Source: DATATV01 sp035551355
GTDB lineage: Bacteria > Actinomycetota > Actinomycetes > Mycobacteriales > Pseudonocardiaceae
Reading direction: 5' to 3'
DNA length: 64,000 nt
Assembly: GCA_035551355.1 (NCBI GenBank)
Contig: DASZNF010000068.1
Coordinates: forward strand, 1 to 64,000
Under the pieces are notes generated by a model. That model was not told where the DNA came from, ran no database searches, and was given only the letters and a program-made list of their open reading frames with translations. Each line of letters begins with the position of its first letter. Position 1 is the first letter of the stretch. The translations under genes were made by a program, and so were the position numbers. Below, piece by piece: positions 43,385-51,790 of this stretch.

Positions 43385-44140
43385 ATGAGCAACCGGGTCG
43401 CCATGGTCACCGGAGGAGCCCAGGGCATCGGCCGGGGTATCGCCAAAGCGTTGGCGGAGCAGGGTTTCCGGCTCGCAGTGGCCGACCTGAACCCGGACAC
43501 CGCCGAGCAGACGGCCAAGGAGATCACCGCGGCCGGCGGCACCGCGATCGCCGTGCCGATCAACGTCACCGACACCGAGTCGGTGGCTGCCGCGGTGCGC
43601 ACCATCGAGGCCGGGCTCGGTCCGGTCGAGGTCGTGGTCAACAACGCGGGCTTCGACGACTTCATGCCGTTCGTCAAGACCACCGAGGAGTTCTGGGATC
43701 GCATCCTGGACGTGAACTTCAAGGGCGCGCTGCGGGTGATCAAGGCCGTGGTGCCCGGCATGATCGAGCGTGGCTTCGGCCGGGTGGTCAACATCGGTTC
43801 GGACGCCGGCCGGGTCGGCTCCTCGCTGGAGTCGGTCTACTCCGGAGCCAAGGGCGGCATCATCGCCTTCACCAAGACTCTCGCCCGCGAGGTCGCCACC
43901 AAGGGCATCACGGCCAACGTCGTGTGCCCCGGACCGACCGACACCCCGGCGCTGCGCAAGTTCGCCGACGGCGCGGGCGACGCGGAGAAGGTCATCGGCG
44001 GGATGACCCGCGCGGTGCCGATGAAGCGGCTGGGCACCCCGGAGGACATCGGCCCGGCGGTGGCGTTCTTCGCCTCGGACGCGGCCGGGTTCGTCACCGG
44101 CCAGACCCTCTCGGTCAGCGGCGGCCTGACCATGGCCTGA
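43385..44140 (+). CDS. badH: BadH-like 2-hydroxycyclohexanecarboxyl-CoA dehydrogenase (SDR)
   Basis: 251 residues. VTGGAQGIGRGIAKALAEQG, VVVNNAGFDDFMPFVKT, catalytic Ser in NIGSDAGRVGSS, Tyr-Lys in VYSGAKGGIIAFTKTLARE, then VVCPGPTDTPAL and TGQTLSVSGGLTMA. The NIxSDAxRVGSSxExVY and CPGPTDTxxL segments match what I remember of BadH of Rhodopseudomonas palustris, and a MenB/BadI-type hydrolase follows immediately. Role: oxidise a 2-hydroxycycloalkane-carboxyl-CoA to the 2-keto form before ring opening. The symbol rests on remembered similarity plus context. Confidence 0.8.
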   Translation: MSNRVAMVTGGAQGIGRGIAKALAEQGFRLAVADLNPDTAEQTAKEITAAGGTAIAVPINVTDTESVAAAVRTIEAGLGPVEVVVNNAGFDDFMPFVKTTEEFWDRILDVNFKGALRVIKAVVPGMIERGFGRVVNIGSDAGRVGSSLESVYSGAKGGIIAFTKTLAREVATKGITANVVCPGPTDTPALRKFADGAGDAEKVIGGMTRAVPMKRLGTPEDIGPAVAFFASDAAGFVTGQTLSVSGGLTMA

Positions 44141-44180
44141 CCATCGTCCCGCGACCGACTTCCAGAAACGGAGACTCCGC

Positions 44181-45023
44181 ATGGCCGACCCGGCCGACAC
44201 CGCCGTCGACTGGCGCGCAAGCGGCGACTACACCGACATCCGCTACGAGCTCAGCGGAGACGGCATCGCCAAGATCACCATCGACCGGCCGGAGGTGCAC
44301 AACGCCTTCCGCCCGCAGACCCTCATCGAGATCTCGCACGCGCTGACCGTGGCCCGCGAGGACGAGAGCGTCGGGGTGATCGTGCTGACCGGCCAGGGCG
44401 AGAGGGCGTTCTGCTCCGGCGGGGACCAACGGGTGCGTGGGGACAGCGGTTACCAGACCGATGCGCACAGCACCGGCCGGTTCCACGTCACCGACCTGCA
44501 CGTCCAGATGCGTCGCACGCCCAAGCCGATCGTGGCCATGGTCGCGGGCTGGGCGATCGGCGGCGGTCAGGTCCTGCAACTGGTGTGCGATCTGGCCATC
44601 GCCGCCGACAACGCCCGGTTCGGGCAGGTCGGTCCGCGGGTCGGCTCGTTCGACGGCGGGTTCGGTGCGTCGCTGCTGACCCAGCTGGTCGGTTCGCGCA
44701 AGGCCAAGGAGATCTGGTTCCTGTGCCGCCAGTACGACGCGACCCAGGCGCTGGAGATGGGCCTGGTGAACGCGGTGGTGCCGCTGGCCGAGCTGGAGGC
44801 GGAAACCGTGCGGTGGTGCCGGGAAATGCTGGCGCTGTCGCCGTTCGCGCTGCGACTGACCAAGGCCAGTTTCCACGCGGCCGAGGACGGCTACGCCGGT
44901 ATCCAGGCGCTGGCCCACGACGCGAACCTGTTGTTCTACGGCACCGAAGAGGCCCAGGAAGGCCGGGAGGCGTTCAAAGCCAAGCGGGCCCCCGATTTCC
45001 GCCGGTTCCCCCGGCGGGCCTGA
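44181..45023 (+). CDS. MenB/BadI-type crotonase (2-ketocyclohexanecarboxyl-CoA hydrolase candidate)
   Basis: 280 residues with the MenB/BadI subgroup signature: FCSGGDQRVRGDSGYQ (about 76-91), MVAGWAIGGGQVLQLVCDLAIAADNARFGQ, VGSFDGGFGASLLTQLVG, KEIWFLCRQYDA and the end AFKAKRAPDFRRFPR. These features separate it from ordinary enoyl hydratases. Next to a BadH-like SDR it is best read as the ring-opening hydrolase that turns a 2-ketocycloalkane-carboxyl-CoA into a pimeloyl-CoA-like dicarboxylyl-CoA. Menaquinone MenB is the alternative, but no men genes are near. A second such gene is at 52970. Confidence 0.83.
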   Translation: MADPADTAVDWRASGDYTDIRYELSGDGIAKITIDRPEVHNAFRPQTLIEISHALTVAREDESVGVIVLTGQGERAFCSGGDQRVRGDSGYQTDAHSTGRFHVTDLHVQMRRTPKPIVAMVAGWAIGGGQVLQLVCDLAIAADNARFGQVGPRVGSFDGGFGASLLTQLVGSRKAKEIWFLCRQYDATQALEMGLVNAVVPLAELEAETVRWCREMLALSPFALRLTKASFHAAEDGYAGIQALAHDANLLFYGTEEAQEGREAFKAKRAPDFRRFPRRA

Positions 45024-45042
45024 CGGACGGGAGCGAGGATCG

Positions 45043-45813
45043 ATGACTGAGGTCGTAACCCGGCGGATGGCCGACGCCGGAATCATGGTCGTGACGCTGG
45101 ACCGGCCACCGGCCAACGCCTTGGGACTGCCCATTCTGGACGGTCTGCACGCGGCGATCGACGAGGCCGAGCGCGCCGGTGACGTCAAGGTGATGGTGCT
45201 GTGCTCGGCCATCGACGGGTTCTTCGCCGCCGGTGCGGACATCAAGCACATGGGCACCATCGACGCGGAATCCTTCACCGCCTACGGCGACAAGATGCGC
45301 GCGGTCAACGACCGGCTGGCCGCGGCCGGGTTTCTTTCCGTGGCCGCGGTGAACGGCCTGGCCCTGGGCGGCGGCCTGGAACTGGCCATGGCCTGCGCGC
45401 TGCGGGTGTCCGGGCCGAAGGCCCGCTTCGGGCTTCCCGAGGTGAACCTCGGCCTGATCCCCGGCGCCGGGGGCACCCAGCGGCTGCCCCGGCTGGTCGG
45501 CCGCGGACGCGCGCTGGACATCATGCTCACCGGTCGCCAGGTGCCCGCTCCCGAGGCACTGGCCATGGGCCTGGTCGACCGGCTCACCGACGGCGACGCA
45601 CTGGACGCGGCTCTGGAGCTGGCCGGAGCGCTGGCCAAGGCGTCGCTGCCCGCGCAGCTGGCCGTGCTGCGCAGTGTGGACGCCGCGTTCGACCTGCCCA
45701 TCGACCAGGGTTTCGCGGTCGAGGCGGCGCAGGAACAGAGCCTCTTCGAACACGGTGAGGCGGCCGAGGGCATCGCCGCGTTCGTGGCCAAACGCAAGCC
45801 GAAATTCGCCTGA
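45043..45813 (+). CDS. Enoyl-CoA hydratase (crotonase, two catalytic Glu)
   Basis: 256 residues. AAGADIKHMGTID (about 66-78), NGLALGGGLELAMACALR with the first Glu (about 112), and FGLPEVNLGLIPGAGGTQRLPRLVG with the second Glu (about 132). The ALGGGLELAMAC and PGAGGTQRL pair mark a true syn-hydratase of the BadK/FadB kind. It hydrates the cyclic or linear enoyl-CoA before the BadH-like step. 19 bases after the BadI-type gene in the same operon. Confidence 0.9.
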   Translation: MTEVVTRRMADAGIMVVTLDRPPANALGLPILDGLHAAIDEAERAGDVKVMVLCSAIDGFFAAGADIKHMGTIDAESFTAYGDKMRAVNDRLAAAGFLSVAAVNGLALGGGLELAMACALRVSGPKARFGLPEVNLGLIPGAGGTQRLPRLVGRGRALDIMLTGRQVPAPEALAMGLVDRLTDGDALDAALELAGALAKASLPAQLAVLRSVDAAFDLPIDQGFAVEAAQEQSLFEHGEAAEGIAAFVAKRKPKFA

Positions 45814-45840
45814 GCCGCAAGGAAAACCGAGGAGTCGCCG

Positions 45841-47070
45841 ATGACGCCGCGCCCCGAGTCACCCTCGTTCACCGGTCCGCTGGCCGGGCTGCGGGTGGTG
45901 GAGATCGGCAGTATCGGTCCGGGCCCGTTCTGCGCCATGGTGCTGGCCGACCTCGGCGCCGACGTGCTGCGCGTCGACCGCACCCAGGGCGCGACCCTGG
46001 TCGGTCCGAACGCCGACTTCCGCAAAGAGGTCCTGCACCGCGGCCGCCGCTCGGTGGCGGTCGATCTCAAATCGTCCGCCGGCCGGGACGTGGTGCTGTC
46101 CCTTGTGGACAAATCGGAGGTGTTGATCGAGGGATTCCGGCCTGGTGTCTGCGAACGACTGGGCCTGGGCCCCGAGGAGTGCCTGGCCCGTAACCCGCGA
46201 CTGGTGTACGGCCGGATGACCGGGTTCGGCCAGGACGGTCCACTGGCTCAGGCCGTCGGCCATGACATCAGCTACCTCGCGCAGAGCGGGGTGCTGTCGC
46301 TGATCGGACGGAAAGGCGCCCCGCCCACCCCGCCGCTGAGCCTGGTCGGCGACTTCGGCGGCGGCGGAATGCTGCTGGCGCTGGGTGTCCTGGCCGCGCT
46401 GTGGGAAACCCGCTCCTCCGGCCGCGGCCAGGTGATCGACGCCGCGATGTGCGACGGCACGGCGCTGCTGGGCGCGGCGTTCTACGGCTTCGCCCAGACC
46501 GGGGCCTGGCACCCCGAACGCGGCACCAACCTGGTCGACAGCGGCGCCCCGTTCTACGACAGCTACCGCACCGCCGACGACCGCTGGATCGCCGTCGGCC
46601 CGCTGGAACCACGTTTCTACGCCGAACTGCTCGACGTGCTCGGCCTGGACGCCGCCGACCTGCCCGAGCAGTACGACCAGGCGCGCTGGCCGGAGCTGAA
46701 GGAGATCTTCGCCGCCCGCATCCGCACCCGCACCCGCGACGAGTGGGTGGCCGCGGCCGCGGGCCGGGAACCGTGCCTGCACGCGGTGCTGGACGTGCAC
46801 GAAGCCCCCCGGGCCCCGCACAATGTGGCCCGCGGGTCGTTCGCCGACATCGACGGAATCACCCAACCCGTGCCCGCACCCCGGTTCGACCGCACCCCGG
46901 CGGTCGTGGACCGGCCACCACCCATACCGGGCGAACACAGCCGCACCGCGTTGGCCGACTGGGGCGTGCCCGAGCCGGACATCACCGCCTGGCTGGACGC
47001 CGGTGTCATCAGCGAGTCGGTGCAGACCACAGAATTGAGCCAGGGTCCGACAGCGAGGAGCCAGAAGTGA
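45841..47070 (+). CDS. CaiB/BaiF family protein, alpha-methylacyl-CoA racemase-like
   Basis: 409 residues. N-terminal LAGLRVVEIGSIGPGPFCAMVLADLGADVLRVDR, RGRRSVAVDLKS, VLIEGFRPGVCERLGLG, then GHDISYLAQSGVLSLIG and LVGDFGGGGMLLALG. The His of GHD and Asp of GDF match the catalytic pair of MCR/AMACR racemases rather than the Asp-only CoA transferases. It would epimerise a 2-methyl-branched or ring-substituted acyl-CoA so that the dehydrogenase can act. GAGGAG precedes the ATG. Confidence 0.87.
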   Translation: MTPRPESPSFTGPLAGLRVVEIGSIGPGPFCAMVLADLGADVLRVDRTQGATLVGPNADFRKEVLHRGRRSVAVDLKSSAGRDVVLSLVDKSEVLIEGFRPGVCERLGLGPEECLARNPRLVYGRMTGFGQDGPLAQAVGHDISYLAQSGVLSLIGRKGAPPTPPLSLVGDFGGGGMLLALGVLAALWETRSSGRGQVIDAAMCDGTALLGAAFYGFAQTGAWHPERGTNLVDSGAPFYDSYRTADDRWIAVGPLEPRFYAELLDVLGLDAADLPEQYDQARWPELKEIFAARIRTRTRDEWVAAAAGREPCLHAVLDVHEAPRAPHNVARGSFADIDGITQPVPAPRFDRTPAVVDRPPPIPGEHSRTALADWGVPEPDITAWLDAGVISESVQTTELSQGPTARSQK

Positions 47071-47879
47071 CCATCGTGGACAGTAAGTACGAGACGCTGC
47101 TGCTGGCGGAGCCCTCGCCCGGCGTCGTGGTGGTCACTCTCAACCGCCCCGACCGCTACAACGCGATGACCAACACCATGTTCGACGAACTGGAACACGT
47201 CGCGCTGGCCCTCAACGCCGACGACGACACCCGCGTGGTGGTGCTCACCGGTGCGGGAAAGGCGTTCTGCGCCGGCTACGACCTGGCCGACGCCGACGCA
47301 CTGCCCAACCTGGGCGCGCTGGGCATGCTTGACCAGCAGGAGCGGGCCGCTCGCGCGCTGCTGGCCATCCGGTCGATGCGGGTGCCGCTGATCGCCGCGG
47401 TGAACGGCGCCGCCGCCGGTGGCGGGTTGTCGTTGTCGCTGGTCGCCGACATCCGGATCGCCGGGGTGACCGCCAAGTTCAATGCCGCCTTCGTGCGCAT
47501 CGGCCTGTCCGCCGGTGATCTGGGCGCGTCCTGGCTGCTGACCCGGCTCATCGGCCCGGCGCTGACCAGCGAGATCTGTTTCACCGGCCGGTTCGTCGAC
47601 GCCGAGGAGGCGGGCCGGATCGGCTTGGTGAACGCGGTCAGCGCCGAGGACGCGCTGCTGGACGACGCACTGAGCATGGCCAAGACCATCGTGGCCAACT
47701 CGCCCGGCGGCGTGCAACTGTCCAAACGCGCCCTGCAGGCGAACATGGAGGTCTCGTCCTACGCCGCCGCGCTGGAACTGGAGAACCGCGGCCAGGCCCT
47801 GCTCACCCGCGGTTCCGACATGCCCGAGGCGCTGGCCGCGTTCAAGGACAAGCGCCCGCCGGTGTTCACGGGCCGGTGA
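47067..47879 (+). CDS. Enoyl-CoA hydratase/isomerase family protein (tandem copy 1)
   Basis: 270 residues. LNRPDRYNAMTNTMFDEL, FCAGYDLADADAL (about 71-83), NGAAAGGGLSLSLVADIRI, AAFVRIGLSAGDLGASWLLTRLIG and a C-terminal YAAALELENRGQALLTR. The Glu positions of standard hydratases are Ser and Asp-Leu-Gly, so isomerase, dehalogenase-like or retro-aldol chemistry is possible. It is a clear tandem paralogue of the next gene (shared end ALAAFKDKRPP). GTG start overlapping the preceding stop, GAGGAG upstream. Confidence 0.87.
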   Translation: MTIVDSKYETLLLAEPSPGVVVVTLNRPDRYNAMTNTMFDELEHVALALNADDDTRVVVLTGAGKAFCAGYDLADADALPNLGALGMLDQQERAARALLAIRSMRVPLIAAVNGAAAGGGLSLSLVADIRIAGVTAKFNAAFVRIGLSAGDLGASWLLTRLIGPALTSEICFTGRFVDAEEAGRIGLVNAVSAEDALLDDALSMAKTIVANSPGGVQLSKRALQANMEVSSYAAALELENRGQALLTRGSDMPEALAAFKDKRPPVFTGR

Positions 47880-47911
47880 CCACCATGACCAGCACACGCG
47901 AAGGAACCACC

Positions 47912-48727
47912 GTGACCGACCTCGACATCCCGCCGCTGGACACCCTGGCCCTGGAACTGGCCGAGCCCGGGATCGCCGTGCTGCGGATGAACCGGCCCGA
48001 CCGGATGAACTCGCAGACCGTGGCCATGTTCACCGAGTACAACACCGTCGCCTATGCGTTGCGGGACAGCGGAATCCGCGCGTTGATCGTCACCGGTGCC
48101 GGACAGCGCGCCTTCTGCGCCGGGTTCGACCTCGACGAGATCGACGTGATCACCCGCATGGGGGTGCGGGAGTTCCTGAAGTTCCAGGAGACCGCGACCG
48201 GCGGCATCCAGGCCATCCGGCACCTGCCGTTCCCGGTGATCGCCGCCGTGCACGGCGCGGCCACCGGCGGCGGCCTGGCGCTGGCCCTGGCCGCCGACAT
48301 CCGGCTGGTCGCGCCGACCGCGAAGTTCAGCGCCGCGTTCGTCAAGGTCGGCCTGTCCATGGGGGAACTGGGCACCTCCTACAACCTCTCCCGCCTGGTC
48401 GGGCCGGGCCGCGCGGCCGAGATCGGGTTCACCGGCCGGCTGGTGGGCGCCGAGGAGGCCGTGCGGATCGGGCTGGCCAACCGGATGCACGCCACCGAGG
48501 AGCTGTTCGACGAGGCGCTGGCCATGGCTCGGCAGATCGCCACCAACTCGCCGGGCGGGGTGCGCATGTCCAAGCGGGCCATCCAGCGCAACCAGGAGAT
48601 CACCTCCTACGCCGCCGCGCTGGAACTGGAAAACCGCGGCCAGGCCCTGATGTCGCGCACCGAGGACATGCCCGAGGCGCTGGCCGCGTTCAAGGACAAG
48701 CGCGCCCCGCGGTTCACCGGACGCTGA
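47912..48727 (+). CDS. Enoyl-CoA hydratase/isomerase family protein (tandem copy 2)
   Basis: 271 residues. MNRPDRMNSQTVAMFTEY, FCAGFDLDEIDV, HGAATGGGLALALAADIRL, AAFVKVGLSMGELGTSYNLSRLVG and the C-terminal YAAALELENRGQALMSR shared with copy 1. The second catalytic position is SMGELG, with a Glu that copy 1 lacks, so the two may catalyse successive or different steps. The start was placed at GTG 47912 with AAGGAA upstream; GTG 47876 and ATG 47885 lack one. Confidence 0.86.
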   Translation: MTDLDIPPLDTLALELAEPGIAVLRMNRPDRMNSQTVAMFTEYNTVAYALRDSGIRALIVTGAGQRAFCAGFDLDEIDVITRMGVREFLKFQETATGGIQAIRHLPFPVIAAVHGAATGGGLALALAADIRLVAPTAKFSAAFVKVGLSMGELGTSYNLSRLVGPGRAAEIGFTGRLVGAEEAVRIGLANRMHATEELFDEALAMARQIATNSPGGVRMSKRAIQRNQEITSYAAALELENRGQALMSRTEDMPEALAAFKDKRAPRFTGR

Positions 48728-48738
48728 CGAGGACCACG

Positions 48739-49791
48739 ATGACCTGGGACTGGACCCCGGACACCCTGGCCGCGCTCACCGCCTTCGCGCGCGAGCGCGG
48801 CCTGGCCGACGGCGAGCTGACCACCCGCCGGATCGGGGACGGGCACTCCAACCTGACCTTCCTGGTCTCCGACGGCGAGCGGCAGTTCGTGATCCGTCGC
48901 CCGCCGCCACCCCCGACCCCGCCGGGCGCGCACGACATGCTGCGCGAGGCCAAACTGATCACCGCGCTGCACGACACCCCCGTGCCGGTGGCCAAGGTGC
49001 TGGCCACCGCCCAGGCCGGGGAGATCCTCGATGTGCCGTGCTACCTGATGAGCTTCGTCGCCGGCCCGGTCGTCACCACCGAAACGCCGGCCCCGCTGGA
49101 CACCCCGGCCACCCGCCGGGAGATCGGCGAGGCTCTGGCGGACACGTTGGCCGATCTGCACCAGGTCGACTGGCGGGCCGCCGGACTGGCCGATCTGGGG
49201 CGGCCGGAGGGGTTCAACGCCCGGCACCTGCGCCGGATGGCCAAGCTGGTCGCCGACGAGCGGGGCGACCCACCGCCGCACTTCGCGCCCGTCCAGGACT
49301 GGCTGACCGCGCACGTGCCCGCCGAATCGGGCGCGGCGATCGTGCACAACGACTACCGGCTGGGCAATGTGGTCCTCGCCCCGCAACCGCCCGGGCGGAT
49401 CGCGGCCGTGCTGGACTGGGAACTGGCCACCATCGGCGACCCGCTGTTCGACGTGGGCTACTTCCTCGCCTCGGTACCCGAACCCGGCGGCCCGCACACG
49501 CCCACCGGCGAGCTGGGCACCGCGCTGCTGGAGGAGGGTTACCTCAGCCGCAAGGAACTGGCCGAGCGTTACCAGCAGCGCACCGGCCGCGAACTGGCCA
49601 ACCTGGACTGGTACACCGCGCTGGCCCTGTGGAAGCTCGCGGTGCTCTACGAATACGGCCGCCGCCGGGCGGTGCGCGGGGTGGGCGATGCCTACTACGC
49701 CGATCCGGCCCTTGTCGAGTCCTTTGTGGACGCGGCACACCGCGCGGCCGGACTGGAATCACCGCCTCAAGCGGATCTGGAGGAGCGCTGA
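48739..49791 (+). CDS. APH-like acyl-CoA-associated kinase (ACAD10/LvaA-like), second copy
   Basis: 350 residues of the aminoglycoside phosphotransferase fold. RIGDGHSNLTFLV (about 34-46), FVIRRPPPPPTPP with the N-lobe basic residues, catalytic loop AIVHNDYRLGNVVLA (about 200-214) and AAVLDWELATIGDPLFDVGYFLA. The RRPP and HxDYRxxN pattern matches the ACAD10/11 kinase domain. It probably phosphorylates a 4-hydroxyacyl-CoA intermediate so that an operon acyl-CoA dehydrogenase can eliminate phosphate. Coupled by one-base overlap to the next gene. Confidence 0.85.
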   Translation: MTWDWTPDTLAALTAFARERGLADGELTTRRIGDGHSNLTFLVSDGERQFVIRRPPPPPTPPGAHDMLREAKLITALHDTPVPVAKVLATAQAGEILDVPCYLMSFVAGPVVTTETPAPLDTPATRREIGEALADTLADLHQVDWRAAGLADLGRPEGFNARHLRRMAKLVADERGDPPPHFAPVQDWLTAHVPAESGAAIVHNDYRLGNVVLAPQPPGRIAAVLDWELATIGDPLFDVGYFLASVPEPGGPHTPTGELGTALLEEGYLSRKELAERYQQRTGRELANLDWYTALALWKLAVLYEYGRRRAVRGVGDAYYADPALVESFVDAAHRAAGLESPPQADLEER

Positions 49792-50819
49792 TGGAACAGA
49801 ATTTCGTCGACGAACTGGCCGCTACAGTCACTCCGGACATGCCCGAGCGCTTCTTCGACCGGTTCATGTTCAACCTGCACCCGGCCTCCTCGTCGGGGCC
49901 GGAGGTGATCCTCGGGCTGGGCCTGTACCCGCCGCGCGATGTGGCCGACGGGTTCGTCGTGCTGGTCACCGAGACCGAGCAACGCAACCTGCGTTTCTCC
50001 ACCGAGATTTCCGCGTTGTCGGGGCTGTCCGGGGCCGAGGGCACGGTGAGCCCGTTGTCCTGGCAGGTTTCCGAGCCGATGACCGCGTGGCGGCTCGTGC
50101 TGGCGCCCAACCCGACCGGCCTGGAACTGGACGTCACCTGGCGAGCTCGCACCCCCGCGTGGCTGGGCGAGGTGCGAGTGGACAACACCGGCGACGCACC
50201 CTCGTCGTTCGACCACCTGTTTCAGTCCGGCCGCTACGACGGCACCCTGCGCATCGACGGCAAGGAGCACATCGTCACGGGTTGGTACGGGCAGCGGGAC
50301 CGCTCGCGAGGTGTGCGCACCATGGCCGGCGGACAGGGCCTGCACCTCTGGTACCAGGCGCAGTTCCCGGACCGCTGCATCGGCTTCCTGCTGGTGGAAA
50401 CCCGGCAGCACGAACGGATGCTGCTGGAGGGTGCGGTCATGCACACCACCGGCGAACTCGACGACATCGTCGACGTCCGGCACGACCTCACCTTCACCGA
50501 CACCGGCGACCTGCGCGCCGGCCGGGTCGAGGTGCGCACCGCCAGTGGCGCGGTCTACCAGGTCGACGCCGACGCCTCCGCCCGCGGCGGCTATATGGCG
50601 GGCGCAGGCTACGGCGGCCATCACGGCAGGCAACTCGGTCGCGACCACATCGAGCACGACGTGTACCCGCTGGACGGCTCGGTGTCGCCGCGGACACTGG
50701 ATTCCGCGCTCACCGACCGGCTGGCCGCGTTCACCTGGAACGGGGTCCCCGGTAGCGGGATCTTCGAATTCGCCCTGACCCGCAGCCGTTCCTACACCTA
50801 CCAGCCCACGCTTCGCTGA
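49791..50819 (+). CDS. Lipocalin/CrtC-like DUF7064/DUF7065-type protein of unknown function
   Basis: 342 residues, not a recognised enzyme. It opens with ERFFDRFMFNLHPASSSG and is rich in beta-strand segments (AWRLVLAPNPTGLELDVTWRAR, SRGVRTMAGGQGLHLWYQAQF, EHDVYPLDGSVSPRTLDSAL). The pattern of paired beta-barrel halves recalls the DUF7064/DUF7065 proteins and hydroxyneurosporene-synthase-like folds. No signal peptide, no membrane helix. As the last gene of the 13-gene operon it may bind or hydrate a terpenoid-like substrate; this is speculation from fold and place. Confidence 0.65.
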   Translation: MEQNFVDELAATVTPDMPERFFDRFMFNLHPASSSGPEVILGLGLYPPRDVADGFVVLVTETEQRNLRFSTEISALSGLSGAEGTVSPLSWQVSEPMTAWRLVLAPNPTGLELDVTWRARTPAWLGEVRVDNTGDAPSSFDHLFQSGRYDGTLRIDGKEHIVTGWYGQRDRSRGVRTMAGGQGLHLWYQAQFPDRCIGFLLVETRQHERMLLEGAVMHTTGELDDIVDVRHDLTFTDTGDLRAGRVEVRTASGAVYQVDADASARGGYMAGAGYGGHHGRQLGRDHIEHDVYPLDGSVSPRTLDSALTDRLAAFTWNGVPGSGIFEFALTRSRSYTYQPTLR

Positions 50820-50831
50820 TCGCACAACGAA

Positions 50832-50867
50832 AGCGGGTCCGCACTGTCGAGTGCGGACCCGCTTTTT
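50832..50867. terminator. Strong Rho-independent terminator closing the 13-gene operon
   Basis: Perfect 14-base-pair stem (AGCGGGTCCGCACT / AGTGCGGACCCGCT) with GTCG loop, followed by TTTT. It lies 12 bases after the stop at 50819 and before the convergent SDR stop at 50885, so it can serve both strands, with the T-run on the plus strand. Confidence 0.92.
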
Positions 50868-50884
50868 GCCTGTGGTGGAACAGA

Positions 50885-51790
50885 TCAGACCGACCGGCTC
50901 GCCTTGCTGGTCGCGGTGGCGGCCTTGCTGCGCTCCCGGATCTCCGCCCAGTCGTTGTCGGACAACGAGGTCAGCCCGGCGAACGTGCCCGGTCCGGCCA
51001 GCATCTGCCCGCCGTCCATGGCGATGGTCTGCCCGGTCAGGTAGTCGCAGGCGTCGGAGAACAGGAACATGGTGAGGTTGGCCAGTTCCTCGATCGTCCC
51101 GGCCCGACCGGCCGGAATCTGGTCGACCTGGGTCGCGCCCACCGAACTGCTTTCGGTCGGGTTGAGCATCTCCCACGCATAGTCCGTCGGAATCGGCCCC
51201 GGTGCCAGCGCGTTGACCCGGATCTTGTGCTTGGCCCACTCCACCGCCAGCGACATGGTCATCGAGTGCACCGCCGCCTTGGCCATGGCCGAGGGCACCA
51301 CGAACGCCGAACCCGTCCACACCCACGTGGTCAACGTGGACAGCACGCTGCCGGGCAGCCCGTCGCGGATCCACCGGCGGCCCGCGGCCAGCGCGGTGTG
51401 GAACGAACCGTTCATCACCGTCGAGGTCACCGCCTCGAAGGCACGCGGGCTGAGATCCTTGGTCTGCGCGATGAAGTTGGCCGCGGCGTTGTTGAGCACC
51501 CCGGTCAACGGGCCGTGCTCGGTCCAGATCCGTTCCATCGCGGAATCCACCTGGTCAAACTGGCGGACGTCGACGGTGTGCGGGTGCACGGTGCCGGGAC
51601 GGGATGCGGACGCTTCCGCCGCGGCCTCGGCCAGTACCGCCTCCCGCCGACCCCACAGGTGCACCTCGGCGCCGTGCGCGACCAGATGCGCGGCCACTCC
51701 CCGGCCCAGCCCGGTGCCACCGCCGGTGATGAGAATTCGCTTGCCCGCCAGCACATCCGTGGCGAACGGGGAGCGAGCCTGCTCGGTCAT
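50885..51790 (-). CDS. 2,4-dienoyl-CoA reductase-like SDR
   Basis: 301 residues. ILITGGGTGLGRGVAAHLV, VLNNAAANFIAQTKDLS, LSTLTTWVWTGSAFVVPSAMAKAAVHSM and VDQIPAGRAGTIEELANLTMFL. The usual YxxxK Tyr is replaced in the SAxAKA arrangement, exactly as in the DECR1 subfamily (GSGFVVPSASAKAG), so this is a natural variant and not a dead enzyme. It reduces a 2,4-dienoyl-CoA with NADPH, removing misplaced double bonds. It overlaps the upstream acyl-CoA dehydrogenase by four bases. Confidence 0.87.
   Translation of the reverse strand: MTEQARSPFATDVLAGKRILITGGGTGLGRGVAAHLVAHGAEVHLWGRREAVLAEAAAEASASRPGTVHPHTVDVRQFDQVDSAMERIWTEHGPLTGVLNNAAANFIAQTKDLSPRAFEAVTSTVMNGSFHTALAAGRRWIRDGLPGSVLSTLTTWVWTGSAFVVPSAMAKAAVHSMTMSLAVEWAKHKIRVNALAPGPIPTDYAWEMLNPTESSSVGATQVDQIPAGRAGTIEELANLTMFLFSDACDYLTGQTIAMDGGQMLAGPGTFAGLTSLSDNDWAEIRERSKAATATSKASRSV

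Noticed and set aside
44181..45023. Menaquinone MenB (naphthoyl-CoA synthase) as the primary call
   Set aside because: Sequence subgroup fits, but no other menaquinone genes are near and a BadH-like SDR is adjacent; BadI-type ring hydrolase preferred.
50885..51790. SDR with missing Tyr as a dead enzyme
   Set aside because: The SAFVVPSAMAKA arrangement is the normal active site of 2,4-dienoyl-CoA reductase-type SDRs.
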